Of a stretch of DNA of 64,000 bases, positions 55,964-63,992 are shown in pieces. Every line of letters starts with the position of its first letter. The first letter of the stretch is position 1. The DNA comes from Methanocella_A sp964548585 (GTDB lineage Archaea > Halobacteriota > Methanocellia > Methanocellales > Methanocellaceae). The notes beneath the pieces were generated by a model. That model ran no database searches, was not told the origin of the DNA, and was given only the letters and a program-made list of their open reading frames with translations. The stretch spans positions 3,216 through 67,215 of the forward strand of contig CAZJRS010000007.1 in the NCBI GenBank assembly GCA_964548585.1, read 5' to 3'. The position numbers were made by a program, and so were the translations under genes.

Positions 55964-56365
55964 TCAGCTTTCGTAAACCCCAAACGCCTGCGTGATACGC
56001 CTGCAGGACAGTTCGGCGATCAGGTCATCCGATCCCAGCGGGTCTGCGTAGACAATATCGTAGTTGTTGTAGGTTATACGCTTCTGGCCGTCCTTCAGCC
56101 CAATCAGGCCCGGAATATCTTCCTTGATGTGAACACCCTTCGCCAGGAATAAGGGGAACACGATGATCTTCTTCACGCCGGTGCCATCGAAGCTGTCCAG
56201 TCCGTCTTGAATGGTCGGCTTGTTCATATTCATGAACCCTACCCGCACTTCCGCCTCGGGCATCCGCTTTGCTATGCGAGCCGCAATATCTTCGATAAGC
56301 TCCTTATTATGGGGCATAGAGCTGCCGTGACCGACAACCAGCAGGCCAAATTTCTCGTTATCCAT
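55964..56365 (-). CDS. cfbA: Sirohydrochlorin nickelochelatase (CbiX-S type)
   Basis: A 133-aa short-type chelatase. The metal-binding His residues lie in VVGHGSSMPHN and AKGVHIKEDIPGL. It inserts nickel (or cobalt) into sirohydrochlorin, the first committed step to F430. GGGAG lies about 7 bp upstream of the ATG, and a TATA box is at 56430-56440, so it heads the reverse operon cfbA-E-D-C-B. Confidence 0.92.
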   Translation of the reverse strand: MDNEKFGLLVVGHGSSMPHNKELIEDIAARIAKRMPEAEVRVGFMNMNKPTIQDGLDSFDGTGVKKIIVFPLFLAKGVHIKEDIPGLIGLKDGQKRITYNNYDIVYADPLGSDDLIAELSCRRITQAFGVYES

Positions 56366-56429
56366 ATAAACACTCCCTTATCCGACAAGCGAAATCCTGC
56401 CAGACTCTTACAAGTTAGGTGCGCTTGAA

Positions 56430-56440
56430 GGTATAAAAAA
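56430..56440 (-). promoter_or_regulatory. TATA box of the F430 operon
   Basis: Reverse-strand TTTTTTATACC lies about 70 bp upstream of cfbA, with an expected leader of about 45 nt. Confidence 0.6.
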
Positions 56441-56553
56441 GTTCGGGTTCGTAACACTGAATGTGAAAAATTAACGTAATTTTATACGTTGGGGACTGAA
56501 AAGGTTTTTCGAATCTAAAGGTACCAAAATGGGCAAAACTAAAAAAAATAAGC

Positions 56554-57420
56554 TTATATCTTATACCAGTACAAGGTATAATTTTCTAGCTTATATGCTG
56601 CCTTGCCCCTGTCGACCAGGTTGCTCATGTGCCCTTTTAGCATCACCAGGGAGATGTAATAGTTGTTAAGGCTGTGGTAGAGCTTCAACCTGTCTGCCAG
56701 CCGCGCGAGCAGGTCCTCCATGGAAATCGGCTCGGCGATCAGCTCTAAAACCACTTCATCGACCCTGTCGAGCTGGCTCAAGTGGTAATCCGCGGCTTTC
56801 AGCGTCTCACTCCGGGTGAGCGGCTTGCCATGGCCTGGTACCACATAGTCGAAGTCCTCCTCTTTTACCTTCCGGAGGGAAGTGCGGCAGATGTCTGGAT
56901 CGATGCAGTAAGGTAGCTTGTACTTCGACCACAGATCTTCCGAGTACAGCGTATCCGCCGTGTAGAAGACGCCGTCCTCCGTGACGAACCCATACTGCCC
57001 GAGGGTGTGGCCTGGCAGGAAGACCGGCTTGATCGACGGGTCGTTCCACTCCTCAATATATGTGTCTACTTCGCAGGCGTTGCCCTGAAAGTACGGCGTG
57101 ATCAGCTCGATCGGGGGTTTGGCCCAGCTGAACAGGCCCCGCACGTTGACTTCCGGATACCGGACCAGCAGTGCGTCATCTCTGGACGCGATGACCTTTG
57201 CGCCCCGTTCCCGGAACTCGCAGGCGTGCCTGAAGTGATCGTTGTGGCCATGGGTAATCAAGACCGTATGAATGTCATCCCGGGCCACATCCTTGTAGCC
57301 CATGCTACCCGGGTCTATCACGTAGCCTTTAAAAATCCCTGTATTACTCATAGCCGGCAGGTAGTACGAGTTACCAGCAACCTTGATCGCCGCTACCTTT
57401 TTATCGTCACTCATAGACAT
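56554..57420 (-). CDS. Metallo-beta-lactamase-fold hydrolase (copy 1)
   Basis: About 288 aa from ATG 57420 (GTG 57423 and ATG 57414 are alternatives; none has a clear ribosome-binding site). The metal-binding motif is visible as VLITHGHNDHFRHA, with later ligands in FLPGHTLGQYGF and YTADTLYS and a VVPGHGKPL block. It resembles the second copy at 60434-61282 along its length (YLPAMSNTGIFKGYVIDPGS versus YIPGITNVCLYKDYLIDPSN). The substrate is unknown; the two copies bracket a cupin and a double-cubane enzyme. Confidence 0.8.
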   Translation of the reverse strand: MSMSDDKKVAAIKVAGNSYYLPAMSNTGIFKGYVIDPGSMGYKDVARDDIHTVLITHGHNDHFRHACEFRERGAKVIASRDDALLVRYPEVNVRGLFSWAKPPIELITPYFQGNACEVDTYIEEWNDPSIKPVFLPGHTLGQYGFVTEDGVFYTADTLYSEDLWSKYKLPYCIDPDICRTSLRKVKEEDFDYVVPGHGKPLTRSETLKAADYHLSQLDRVDEVVLELIAEPISMEDLLARLADRLKLYHSLNNYYISLVMLKGHMSNLVDRGKAAYKLENYTLYWYKI

Positions 57421-57431
57421 CACTATATATC
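57421..57431. promoter_or_regulatory. TATA-like box between divergent genes
   Basis: CACTATATATC is centred about 30 bp before the cupin ATG 57459, fitting a short leader. It is nearly symmetric but lies too close to the reverse gene to be its promoter unless that gene starts further in. Confidence 0.45.
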
Positions 57432-57458
57432 ATAACAACGATAGATTTAACCACTTAG

Positions 57459-57863
57459 ATGCCGCTCAACAACCTTAAAGGTTCGCCATCTCCCGGCAAC
57501 TTCCTGGTCCAGAACCGGGAACGAGTAAAGCCGTATGTGACCAAAGACGGCTCAACAGTCTGGGAACTGCTGCACCCGCTGAAAGCACCGGTACTGGATG
57601 TCAGCGTCGCAGAAGCCTATGTCGAAAGCGGCCAGGAAACAAGGCTCCACGTCCACCACGAGTCCCAGGAGATCTATTATGTGCTGGACGGGGAAGGGAT
57701 CATGTGGCTGGGCAACCGGCGGATCGACGTGCGTCCCGGGGATGCAATCCTGATACCGCAGGGCACGCCCCATAAAATAAAGGCCGGAGAAAGCGGAGTC
57801 AGGGTTCTCTGTATCTGCGCGCCTCCGTATATGCATGAAGATACGGGGCTCATGGATATATAG
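57459..57863 (+). CDS. Single-domain cupin protein
   Basis: A 134-aa cupin. The metal-binding motif 1 appears as TRLHVHHESQEIYYVLDGEG (His, His, Glu) and motif 2 as IPQGTPHKIKAGES. The N-terminus has PVLDVSVAEAYVESG. The family includes sugar isomerases, dioxygenases and sensors, so a specific function cannot be named. It lies divergent to an MBL-fold gene and upstream of the double-cubane enzyme. Confidence 0.82.
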   Translation: MPLNNLKGSPSPGNFLVQNRERVKPYVTKDGSTVWELLHPLKAPVLDVSVAEAYVESGQETRLHVHHESQEIYYVLDGEGIMWLGNRRIDVRPGDAILIPQGTPHKIKAGESGVRVLCICAPPYMHEDTGLMDI

Positions 57864-57916
57864 TACAGGCGGTCACAGTACTCGCTAACGGGCTAAAGCG
57901 ATGCGCTCTTGATATC

Positions 57917-57933
57917 AAACGCAAAGCCGCAAA
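57917..57933. repeat. Left outer inverted arm of element B
   Basis: AAACGCAAAGCCGCAAA. It is the perfect reverse complement of 58421-58437. The inner palindrome lies between the two arms. Confidence 0.8.
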
Positions 57934-58141
57934 TTTACTTTATATAGCTCTTCGCCAATTGTCGGATGAAAAATGGTCTGCCGAAAGTAGCTGTTTCCTT
58001 GTGCGGATCTGAACTACTGTAGGTACTCGTGGATGTAAATAATATTTTCAAGTAACTGCATGGAATAATTGGCAGTATCCCTGTCAGGAGCTTGTAAAAT
58101 CGCCAGGAACTCGATTATGAAAATGGGGGTTTTCATGTAAA

Positions 58142-58333
58142 GGCTATGATAAATTGGTGGTTGGCCCTGTGTTGGTTGAAATACCGCCAAGCTTGCCAAG
58201 GGGCCAAGCCCGCCAAGAGCCGTTCATGGGTAAATGGACCATATTTAACAGTATTCTTGGCGGGCTTGGCCCCTTGGCGAGCTTGGCGGCCATGCAACCC
58301 ACACAGGGTTACCGCTAAATATAGCCCACCTAT
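58142..58333. repeat. Palindromic GCCAAG element B
   Basis: Left arm 58184-58219 and right arm 58254-58289 are reverse complements except one mismatch by eye; weaker pairing extends outward to about 58142 and 58333. The arms consist of GCCAAG and GCCAAGGGGCCAAG units. The loop of about 35 bp contains a TGGACCATATTTAACAG stretch. It is related in motif but not in core sequence to elements A and C. Confidence 0.8.
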
Positions 58334-58420
58334 ACACACATCCCCATACATCGGCAACATTTACCCAAATTATTCATCCAATATTTGGAGAAGAGCCGAA
58401 AATGTTAAAAAAGTAACGAC

Positions 58421-58437
58421 TTTGCGGCTTTGCGTTT
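58421..58437. repeat. Right outer inverted arm of element B
   Basis: TTTGCGGCTTTGCGTTT. It pairs with 57917-57933. Confidence 0.8.
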
Positions 58438-58468
58438 TAAACAATAACTGTTCTTGCTGTTAAGAAAA

Positions 58469-58478
58469 CGATATAAAC
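58469..58478 (+). promoter_or_regulatory. TATA box of HgdB-like gene
   Basis: CGATATAAAC lies about 30 bp before ATG 58504, giving a leader of only a few nt. Confidence 0.5.
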
Positions 58479-58503
58479 GATCACGTAGCGTGTTTCTGGT
58501 GAT

Positions 58504-59667
58504 ATGCCAATACCTTCCGATGTCGCTACTCCTTTGAAAAGCCTTGACTACTTCAAGCAGGCTTACGGGCTGAGAGTAGACGATCTCAAGTCCCAGCGCG
58601 AAGCCGGTAAAAAGGTCGTGGGCACATTTTGTCTCTTTGTCCCGGACGAGCTTATCTACGCCGCAGGCGCGGATAGGGTGGTCCTCTGCGGGGGTAAAGA
58701 GGATACAATTTCCATTGGCGAGCAGTACTTGCCTAGAAATGTGTGCCCGCTGATCAAGTCTTCTTTGGGCTCGATCGTGAGCAGCTGTTGTGGCGAAGCC
58801 GCCGCATGCCCTCACTTCGGGCAGGTAGACGCTGTGATCGGGGAGGCTACCTGTGACGGCAAGAAGAAGATGTACGAGCTGCTACCAAGGTTTATCCCGA
58901 CCTACGTGATCGACCTGCCTCAGAAGCCTGACACCAAGGCTGCGCTCCAGTATTATCTGTCGGAACTCGGTGAGTTCAGCGAGTACATCGAACAGCTGAC
59001 CGGTAATCGGATCACAGAGGAAAGGCTCCGGGAGGAGATCGTGTCGGCGAACGAGATGCGCAGGCTGATGAAGCGGCTTTTCGAGTACCGCAAGCGTAGT
59101 GCTCCACCTATCACCGGGCTGGAAGTGCTTCAGGTCACCCAGCGGCAGTTTTTCTTGTCCCCGCAACAGCTGAAGACGGGAGTATCCCGGCTGTGTGAGG
59201 AGCTGGAGACGCGCACAACCGGCCATTCCGGTCCGAGGATCATGATCTCCGGCTGTCCGATCTCCGCGGGCAACGTCAAGGTGCCCTCCATCGTCGAGGA
59301 GCGCGGAGCGGTCATCGTCGTAGAGGAAAGCTGTACCGGTACCCGGGCATTCGATGAATTGGTCGACGAGCGCAAGCCGCCGATGGAGGCACTGGCAGAG
59401 CGGTACCTCAAGATACCTTGCTCCTGTATGACCCCGAACGACCGACGTATCGAGAGGATACTGTCGCTGGCTAAAGAGTACAAAGTCGACGGGGTCGTCC
59501 ACTATACCCTCCAGTCCTGCCACAGCTACAACATCGAGCGATACCGGGTGCAGCAGGCGCTGCGGGAAGCCGGGCTTCCCATGCTGGCCATCGAGACGGA
59601 CTATTCTGCGTCGGACGTTGAGCAGATCCGGGTCCGGGTGGACGCGTTCCTGGAGATGATCTCGTGA
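58504..59667 (+). CDS. 2-hydroxyacyl-CoA dehydratase D-component-like (HgdB/BcrC family), double-cubane type
   Basis: A 387-aa HgdB-like protein. Cys residues likely to bind the Fe-S cluster lie in LPRNVCPLIKSS, SCCGEAAACPH, IGEATCDGKKKM and LQSCHSYN. The enzyme family performs ATP-driven low-potential reductions or dehydrations, with electrons from an activator. Single HgdB-like proteins of about 380-420 aa that pair with an activator match the double-cubane cluster protein type, whose physiological substrates are mostly unknown. The stop overlaps the activator start (GTGA). Confidence 0.85.
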   Translation: MPIPSDVATPLKSLDYFKQAYGLRVDDLKSQREAGKKVVGTFCLFVPDELIYAAGADRVVLCGGKEDTISIGEQYLPRNVCPLIKSSLGSIVSSCCGEAAACPHFGQVDAVIGEATCDGKKKMYELLPRFIPTYVIDLPQKPDTKAALQYYLSELGEFSEYIEQLTGNRITEERLREEIVSANEMRRLMKRLFEYRKRSAPPITGLEVLQVTQRQFFLSPQQLKTGVSRLCEELETRTTGHSGPRIMISGCPISAGNVKVPSIVEERGAVIVVEESCTGTRAFDELVDERKPPMEALAERYLKIPCSCMTPNDRRIERILSLAKEYKVDGVVHYTLQSCHSYNIERYRVQQALREAGLPMLAIETDYSASDVEQIRVRVDAFLEMIS

Positions 59668-60425
59668 TTGCCGTGGGCATAGATGCAGGAGCTGCCACTA
59701 CTAAAGCTGTGCTGTTAGCCGACGGAGTAATAAGTCGCAGTATCGTAGAGCCCACCGGCTTCGACTTTTCGGCTGCCGCCCGGCGTATTTTCGATAACCT
59801 GCTCAAGGACACAGGCATCACTAAAACAGACATAAGCGCGATCGGCGCTACTGGCTACGGCCGGGACAACATCACTTTCGCTACCAAAAAGATCAGCGAG
59901 ATCACGGCCCATGCCAGAGGAGTATACCACCTCTACCCAGAGGTTAGGGGTATCATCGACATCGGGGGCCAGGACAGTAAGATCATCGTCGTCAAAGACG
60001 GTAAAGTCCTGGATTTTCTCATGAACGATCGCTGTGCTGCAGGCACTGGTAAGTTCCTGGAGCACACGGCCCGGGCTCTTGAGATCTCTGTGGCTGAGCT
60101 GGGGGATATCGCCCTGCTGTCGAAGAGCCCTGCCAGCATCAACAGTATGTGCACGGTGTTCGCCGAATCCGAGGTAATTTCGCTCCGGGCTAAAGGCTTT
60201 TCGAAAGAGGACATCGCCGCCGGGCTCGTCGAAAGCATAGCTCGGAGGGTGGCGGTCATGGCAAAGCAGAAGGAGCTGCGTGATCACGTGGCACTCGTCG
60301 GCGGGGTGGCTAAGAACTCAGGTATCAAGACGGCTCTCGAAAAAGAGCTTGGGGTGGAATTATACGTGCCGCCAGACCCACAGACCACAGGAGCCATAGG
60401 TGCCGCGCTTATCGCACAGAAATAA
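59664..60425 (+). CDS. Acyl-CoA dehydratase activator (HgdC/BadF family ATPase)
   Basis: A 253-aa ASKHA ATPase. The phosphate-1 loop IDAGAATTKAVLL, the DIGGQDSKIIVV loop, and cluster-ligating Cys in NDRCAAGTGKFLE and INSMCTVFAESEV are present. As a homodimer the family holds one 4Fe-4S cluster and uses ATP hydrolysis to inject an electron into the partner. GTG 59664 overlaps the upstream TGA. It is followed within 8 bp by a convergent MBL-fold gene. Confidence 0.92.
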   Translation: MIAVGIDAGAATTKAVLLADGVISRSIVEPTGFDFSAAARRIFDNLLKDTGITKTDISAIGATGYGRDNITFATKKISEITAHARGVYHLYPEVRGIIDIGGQDSKIIVVKDGKVLDFLMNDRCAAGTGKFLEHTARALEISVAELGDIALLSKSPASINSMCTVFAESEVISLRAKGFSKEDIAAGLVESIARRVAVMAKQKELRDHVALVGGVAKNSGIKTALEKELGVELYVPPDPQTTGAIGAALIAQK

Positions 60426-60430
60426 ATTCT

Positions 60431-60448
60431 AAATCAAAGCTTTGATTT
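60431..60448. terminator. Perfect 18-bp palindrome at the convergent junction
   Basis: AAATCAAAGCTTTGATTT is fully self-complementary and sits between the activator stop and the end of the reverse MBL-fold gene, overlapping its stop codon. Bidirectional termination is the likely function. Confidence 0.5.
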
Positions 60449-61282
60449 CCAGTATATCTTGTGCCCACGTAGCTCATACCCAGCCTGGTTACGCTGGTTG
60501 AGCATGAATAAAAACGACCGTACTGTAGTCTCGCAGACGATATTCATCGAGAAGTCGTCCCTGATGTTCAGCTTGCGGCCGACGAGGCTGACCATTTCCT
60601 CTGTAGTTCTCTCTTCCCTGCCGAGCAGGGCGATCACTGTCTCTTCGAGCATGTCGATGCCCTTTAGGTTGATCTCCGCCAGCTCGACTGCCATGTCTTT
60701 CGTGAGCAGATCGCCATGGGAAGGTATCACAAAATCGGCCTTGGAGTTGATGATCGTCTCCAGGGTTTTCCGGGCATCCGGCACATTAGTATAATACACG
60801 ATCCGCTTGTTATCCCAAACCTTCTTGGTCACCATCGAGTCCGCCACATAGAAGACGCCGTCCGGCGTCCAGAACCCGCACTGCCACTGGGTGTGGCCGG
60901 GCAGCGGTACTACCTTCAGCGGTGATTTCAGTTTATCCAGCGTATCGTCCACCGGACAGCAGACCTTGCGGAAGTACCAGGGCAGCATGCTCTCGGGAGG
61001 CACAGCCCAGCAAAAGTTCCCATTGGTATTTACCGCCGTGTTCTCAATCATGGAGCGCTCTTCCCTCGGGGCATATGTCTTGACGCCCCGGGCATGGAGC
61101 TTCGCTCCGTTCCAGAAATGGTCGGTGTGGCAGTGGGAAATCAGTGCGGTCTTCACAGCCGGTGGGCTGTCCCAGTCGACATTTTCGTTGTTACTGGGGT
61201 CGATCAGGTAATCTTTGTATAGGCAGACGTTGGTGATGCCCGGGATGTAAAAAGTGTCTCCTGTGACTTTGACCGGCTTCAA
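60434..61282 (-). CDS. Metallo-beta-lactamase-fold hydrolase (copy 2)
   Basis: A 282-aa paralogue of the 56554-57420 protein. Metal ligands: ALISHCHTDHFWNGAK (HxHxDH), PLPGHTQWQCGFW, and FYVADSMVTKK; VIPSHGDLLTKD corresponds to the last His. TTG 61282 is chosen since GGTGAG lies at normal spacing upstream and the protein begins MKPVKVTGDTFYIPG. It converges with the double-cubane activator. Substrate unknown. Confidence 0.82.
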   Translation of the reverse strand: MKPVKVTGDTFYIPGITNVCLYKDYLIDPSNNENVDWDSPPAVKTALISHCHTDHFWNGAKLHARGVKTYAPREERSMIENTAVNTNGNFCWAVPPESMLPWYFRKVCCPVDDTLDKLKSPLKVVPLPGHTQWQCGFWTPDGVFYVADSMVTKKVWDNKRIVYYTNVPDARKTLETIINSKADFVIPSHGDLLTKDMAVELAEINLKGIDMLEETVIALLGREERTTEEMVSLVGRKLNIRDDFSMNIVCETTVRSFLFMLNQRNQAGYELRGHKIYWKSKL

Positions 61283-61384
61283 GCGTATCTCACCGTGCTC
61301 TTATCTAAGGCCATAACTAATTAATGTTACCGGCTCATCTCCAAATATCTCTTTACGCTCTTGACGGTTCTATAAAAAAATCAC

Positions 61385-62149
61385 TTACTGCGAATCACTT
61401 GTCTTATCAACAGGATAACTTACTTTATATATTTTTATCACAAAATACCCGATGGTAACCACCATTACGATTAGGGGTGTGAAGAGTATTATCATGCTGT
61501 CAATAGATTGTACCGGATGGTATGGCAGTACCATGATAAACACCCATGCCATTGAGGCTGTCATCCATACGAAAATCGCTTTCATCCAGCGCATTAAGCT
61601 GCGGGCCAGACGGTAAAGCCTTGGAGCATTTTCTTCTGTGACTATGGTGGGATAATTAAGAATATACGGATACCTGTTGACGATTGTCATTAACACGTAG
61701 AGTAAAACACCAGCCGTAAACAAAAGTAATAACAACATCCATTTGTTTCCGTACGAGTATATCCCGCCAGAAAGGCCCATGTACGTGGGAATAACTTCGG
61801 GCAAATTGAATACGCCAATGGCGAGTAAACCGAGATTGAATAACAATCCTGCTAACGAGATCGCTTCGACAACCATATCGGTTCTGGATGCATGAGGCAC
61901 CATCATCGGTCGTCCGCACTTACCTATCTTCGGCTTTGGGTACGTGGCAGTCATCCGGTCCGCCGGCCCCATATTTGCGAGGACTTCGCTTACAATTGCA
62001 TCGTTCACTGCCGTTTTCCGCTCTGTAGCGAGTGCATCCGCGCTGTTCAGGATACGCGTCCGTAACTCCCTGGACACTTCGTCTCGCTGCTGCCTCGTCA
62101 TGTCTATCGTCACTTCGATAACATAGTCATCGATAATCCTGTAACTCAT
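61385..62149 (-). CDS. HAAS-like domain membrane protein
   Basis: A 254-aa protein. Residues 1-75 resemble the HAAS / DUF1700-type helical domain: RQQRDEVSRELRTRILNSAD, then VSEVLANMGPADRMTATY. After this come four to five membrane helices (about 93-117, 130-155, 185-210, 220-245). Such HAAS proteins often partner PadR-like regulators, but none is adjacent here. GTGAG precedes ATG 62149, and the A+T-rich ACATTATTTAAAG upstream is a likely promoter. Confidence 0.65.
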   Translation of the reverse strand: MSYRIIDDYVIEVTIDMTRQQRDEVSRELRTRILNSADALATERKTAVNDAIVSEVLANMGPADRMTATYPKPKIGKCGRPMMVPHASRTDMVVEAISLAGLLFNLGLLAIGVFNLPEVIPTYMGLSGGIYSYGNKWMLLLLLFTAGVLLYVLMTIVNRYPYILNYPTIVTEENAPRLYRLARSLMRWMKAIFVWMTASMAWVFIMVLPYHPVQSIDSMIILFTPLIVMVVTIGYFVIKIYKVSYPVDKTSDSQ

Positions 62150-62683
62150 TTAACTCACTCTATTAGACTGTGAATATACTTTAAATAATGTATTTTTAAT
62201 TTATATCTTATCCTCCAGGTTTTTATCTATCAGAGTTCGCGGTATTCTCCAATAGCGTTGATTCTCTACCCCAGCCCATGGCCAGACCATTGATAACATT
62301 ACTCCCGGACATCCATGTACACGCCTCCGATCGTATAGTGGTCAATGACACAGTCCTGATACGATATTATAATCTATAAAAGCTAATAAAATGGACTAGA
62401 TAGATGATTTTATAATATTTTGCCATGTTGAATCTGTATGAGAAGAAAATGTTGCATCTGAACCTTAGACGGTAAACGATCCATGCACTGGCACAGCGCA
62501 GCGATCGTATTGCTGAGTCATACCGAGACAAGTTCCTTGAAAAATTAGTCTCTTGCCGAGCTTGCAAGCTGTCCCATAATTGCTTGTAATTCTAAAAAGA
62601 GTTCAAGTCACCGTGTTGTATCATCAACCAGTAGAGGATTGATAGCATCTAGGTGGTAACCGATCAAACAGAAGATTCCCACT

Positions 62684-63395
62684 GATCAGATTAGTTCGCC
62701 CTCCTTTAACCTCTATACCTCCTTAAACCTCCCTTTTTAATTCCTCCCTAACCTCCGTGTATCTCCTTAAACCACCTCATTTCCTCCCGTACCTCCCTTT
62801 ACTCGGATTTCCAGTATCCCCGTGCATAATCTACTAGTGCTTGCTCTGAGATAGTTTAAAAAATTGAAAATGCCAAACCTGCCTGCAAGATTCAGTCTTT
62901 AAAAACGACAAATGGCCAAAACGCCAAAACGCCAACTATAGTAAGGCTTCAAAAACGCCAAATAGCCAAAACGCCAAAACGCCAAACGCTTTTTAATGTA
63001 ACATGGCTTGATTGATTCTGGATGTAAAATTTGAAACTAGTTCGGGAGCATTGAATAGGTCAGGCAGGATTTTACTACCGATATCGTTCATGCTGATCCC
63101 ATAATTTTACCAGTGGCGTTTTGGCGTTTTGGCCATTTGTCGTTTTTGGGATTTCAGCTTTACCGGTGGTATTTCCTCCAATAATAAACCGGCACAATGG
63201 ATCAGAGAGTAAACACGGGGATACTGGATTTCAGCGTTTTCACCTATTAGGCACATCACGATAATCCCGAGGAAACGGAGGGTCAGGGGGACAGGAGGTG
63301 GTTCAAGGAGGTCGTCGAGGTTACAAGAGGATTATAAAAAGGGAGGTTTTAGGAGGTACAAAGGTTAAATGAGGGCGAGATGGGCTGATTAGGGA
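62684..63395. repeat. Nested palindromic element C (about 700 bp)
   Basis: Three nested layers. Outer: a CCTCC-rich arm (62696-62798) and its imperfect reverse complement, a GGAGG-rich arm (63280-63381). Middle: TCCAGTATCCCCGTG (62810-62824) and its perfect reverse complement (63214-63228). Inner: 33-bp perfect arms at 62901-62933 and 63115-63147, with a second left copy at 62951-62989. The centre is the 100-bp core at 63000-63099. No open frame spans it. Possible identities are a miniature mobile element, a structured RNA gene or a replication/segregation site. Confidence 0.85.
63000..63099. repeat. Conserved 100-bp core of element C
   Basis: It aligns without gaps to 9501-9600, with 8 differences by eye. 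Its position between inverted arms is the same in both elements. Confidence 0.85.
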
Positions 63396-63452
63396 TAATC
63401 ATACCGGGTAAAGATGTAGATCACCCTCAGACATTCGGAGGAGATACTGTCG

Positions 63453-63992
63453 CTATATGTATGGTACCGCAAATCCGGGAGCTTCGTCATAGTATCTCCC
63501 CTTCAAGCCCGCCAGATGCCCGCTGAATGCCTCGCAATAGCTCTCTTCGGGGTTCGTGGAGTAGCCGGTGGGGTTCTGGTGCTCGAAGATCTGGTTCCAC
63601 TTGCGGCGCTCGTCGGGGGTCATGTTGACATAGATAAAATGGGCGATCTCGTGCCAGATGATATATCTGATGGGGCAGCCGCACTCCGGGTGGTAGTTGC
63701 TGGCTACGTCGTAAGCGTACCGGTCCCAGAGGTTTGCGTCTTCGCCCAGCCATTGGTCGTTGATCAGGACGACCGGGACGGGCAGGAAGTGCAGCCAGTG
63801 GTTTAGGCACATGGCATAGGCACCGAGCTTATTTCCGAAGAAGCGGCGATCCAGCCAGCGTATAGGTTTGGGTATGTGGATAACGGCCACGATTGCATGC
63901 TTCAAGAGCCGGGGGTAGCGGGTTTCCAGATCGTGGCAGATGTTGATTACCAGATCTTCAGTTTTTTGTAGGGCGCCGATGATTAGTGGCAT
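63453..63992 (-). CDS. Putative HExxH zinc metalloprotease-like protein
   Basis: A 179-aa protein with the zinc-protease signature IIWHEIAHFIYVNM (HExxH) and a downstream EESYCEAFSGHLAG with a possible third ligand Glu. Other features: PVVLINDQWLGED and NYHPECGCPIRY. Similar short HExxH proteins occur in phages and archaeal genomes without known roles. ATG 63992 is 8 bp from the window edge; a start further upstream cannot be excluded. No signal peptide is visible. Confidence 0.6.
   Translation of the reverse strand: MPLIIGALQKTEDLVINICHDLETRYPRLLKHAIVAVIHIPKPIRWLDRRFFGNKLGAYAMCLNHWLHFLPVPVVLINDQWLGEDANLWDRYAYDVASNYHPECGCPIRYIIWHEIAHFIYVNMTPDERRKWNQIFEHQNPTGYSTNPEESYCEAFSGHLAGLKGRYYDEAPGFAVPYI

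Larger units (their letters stand above)
57864..58503. other. Gene-free stretch with repeat element B and promoter
   Basis: There is no credible gene in these 640 bp. It contains nested inverted repeats (outer arms 57917-57933 and 58421-58437; inner arms 58142-58333). A TATA box for the HgdB-like gene lies at 58469-58478. Confidence 0.65.
62150..63452. other. Large gene-free stretch with nested palindrome C
   Basis: About 1.3 kb with no convincing gene; a frame at 62367-62567 has no family features. It is A+T-rich on the left and dominated by nested inverted repeats from 62684 to 63395. The region between the element and the protease gene (63396-63452) is short. Confidence 0.65.

Noticed and set aside
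62901..62989. GCCAAAAC arrays considered as a CRISPR array
   Set aside because: Units are only about 8 bp, have no unique spacers and are arranged as inverted arms around a core; no cas gene is present.
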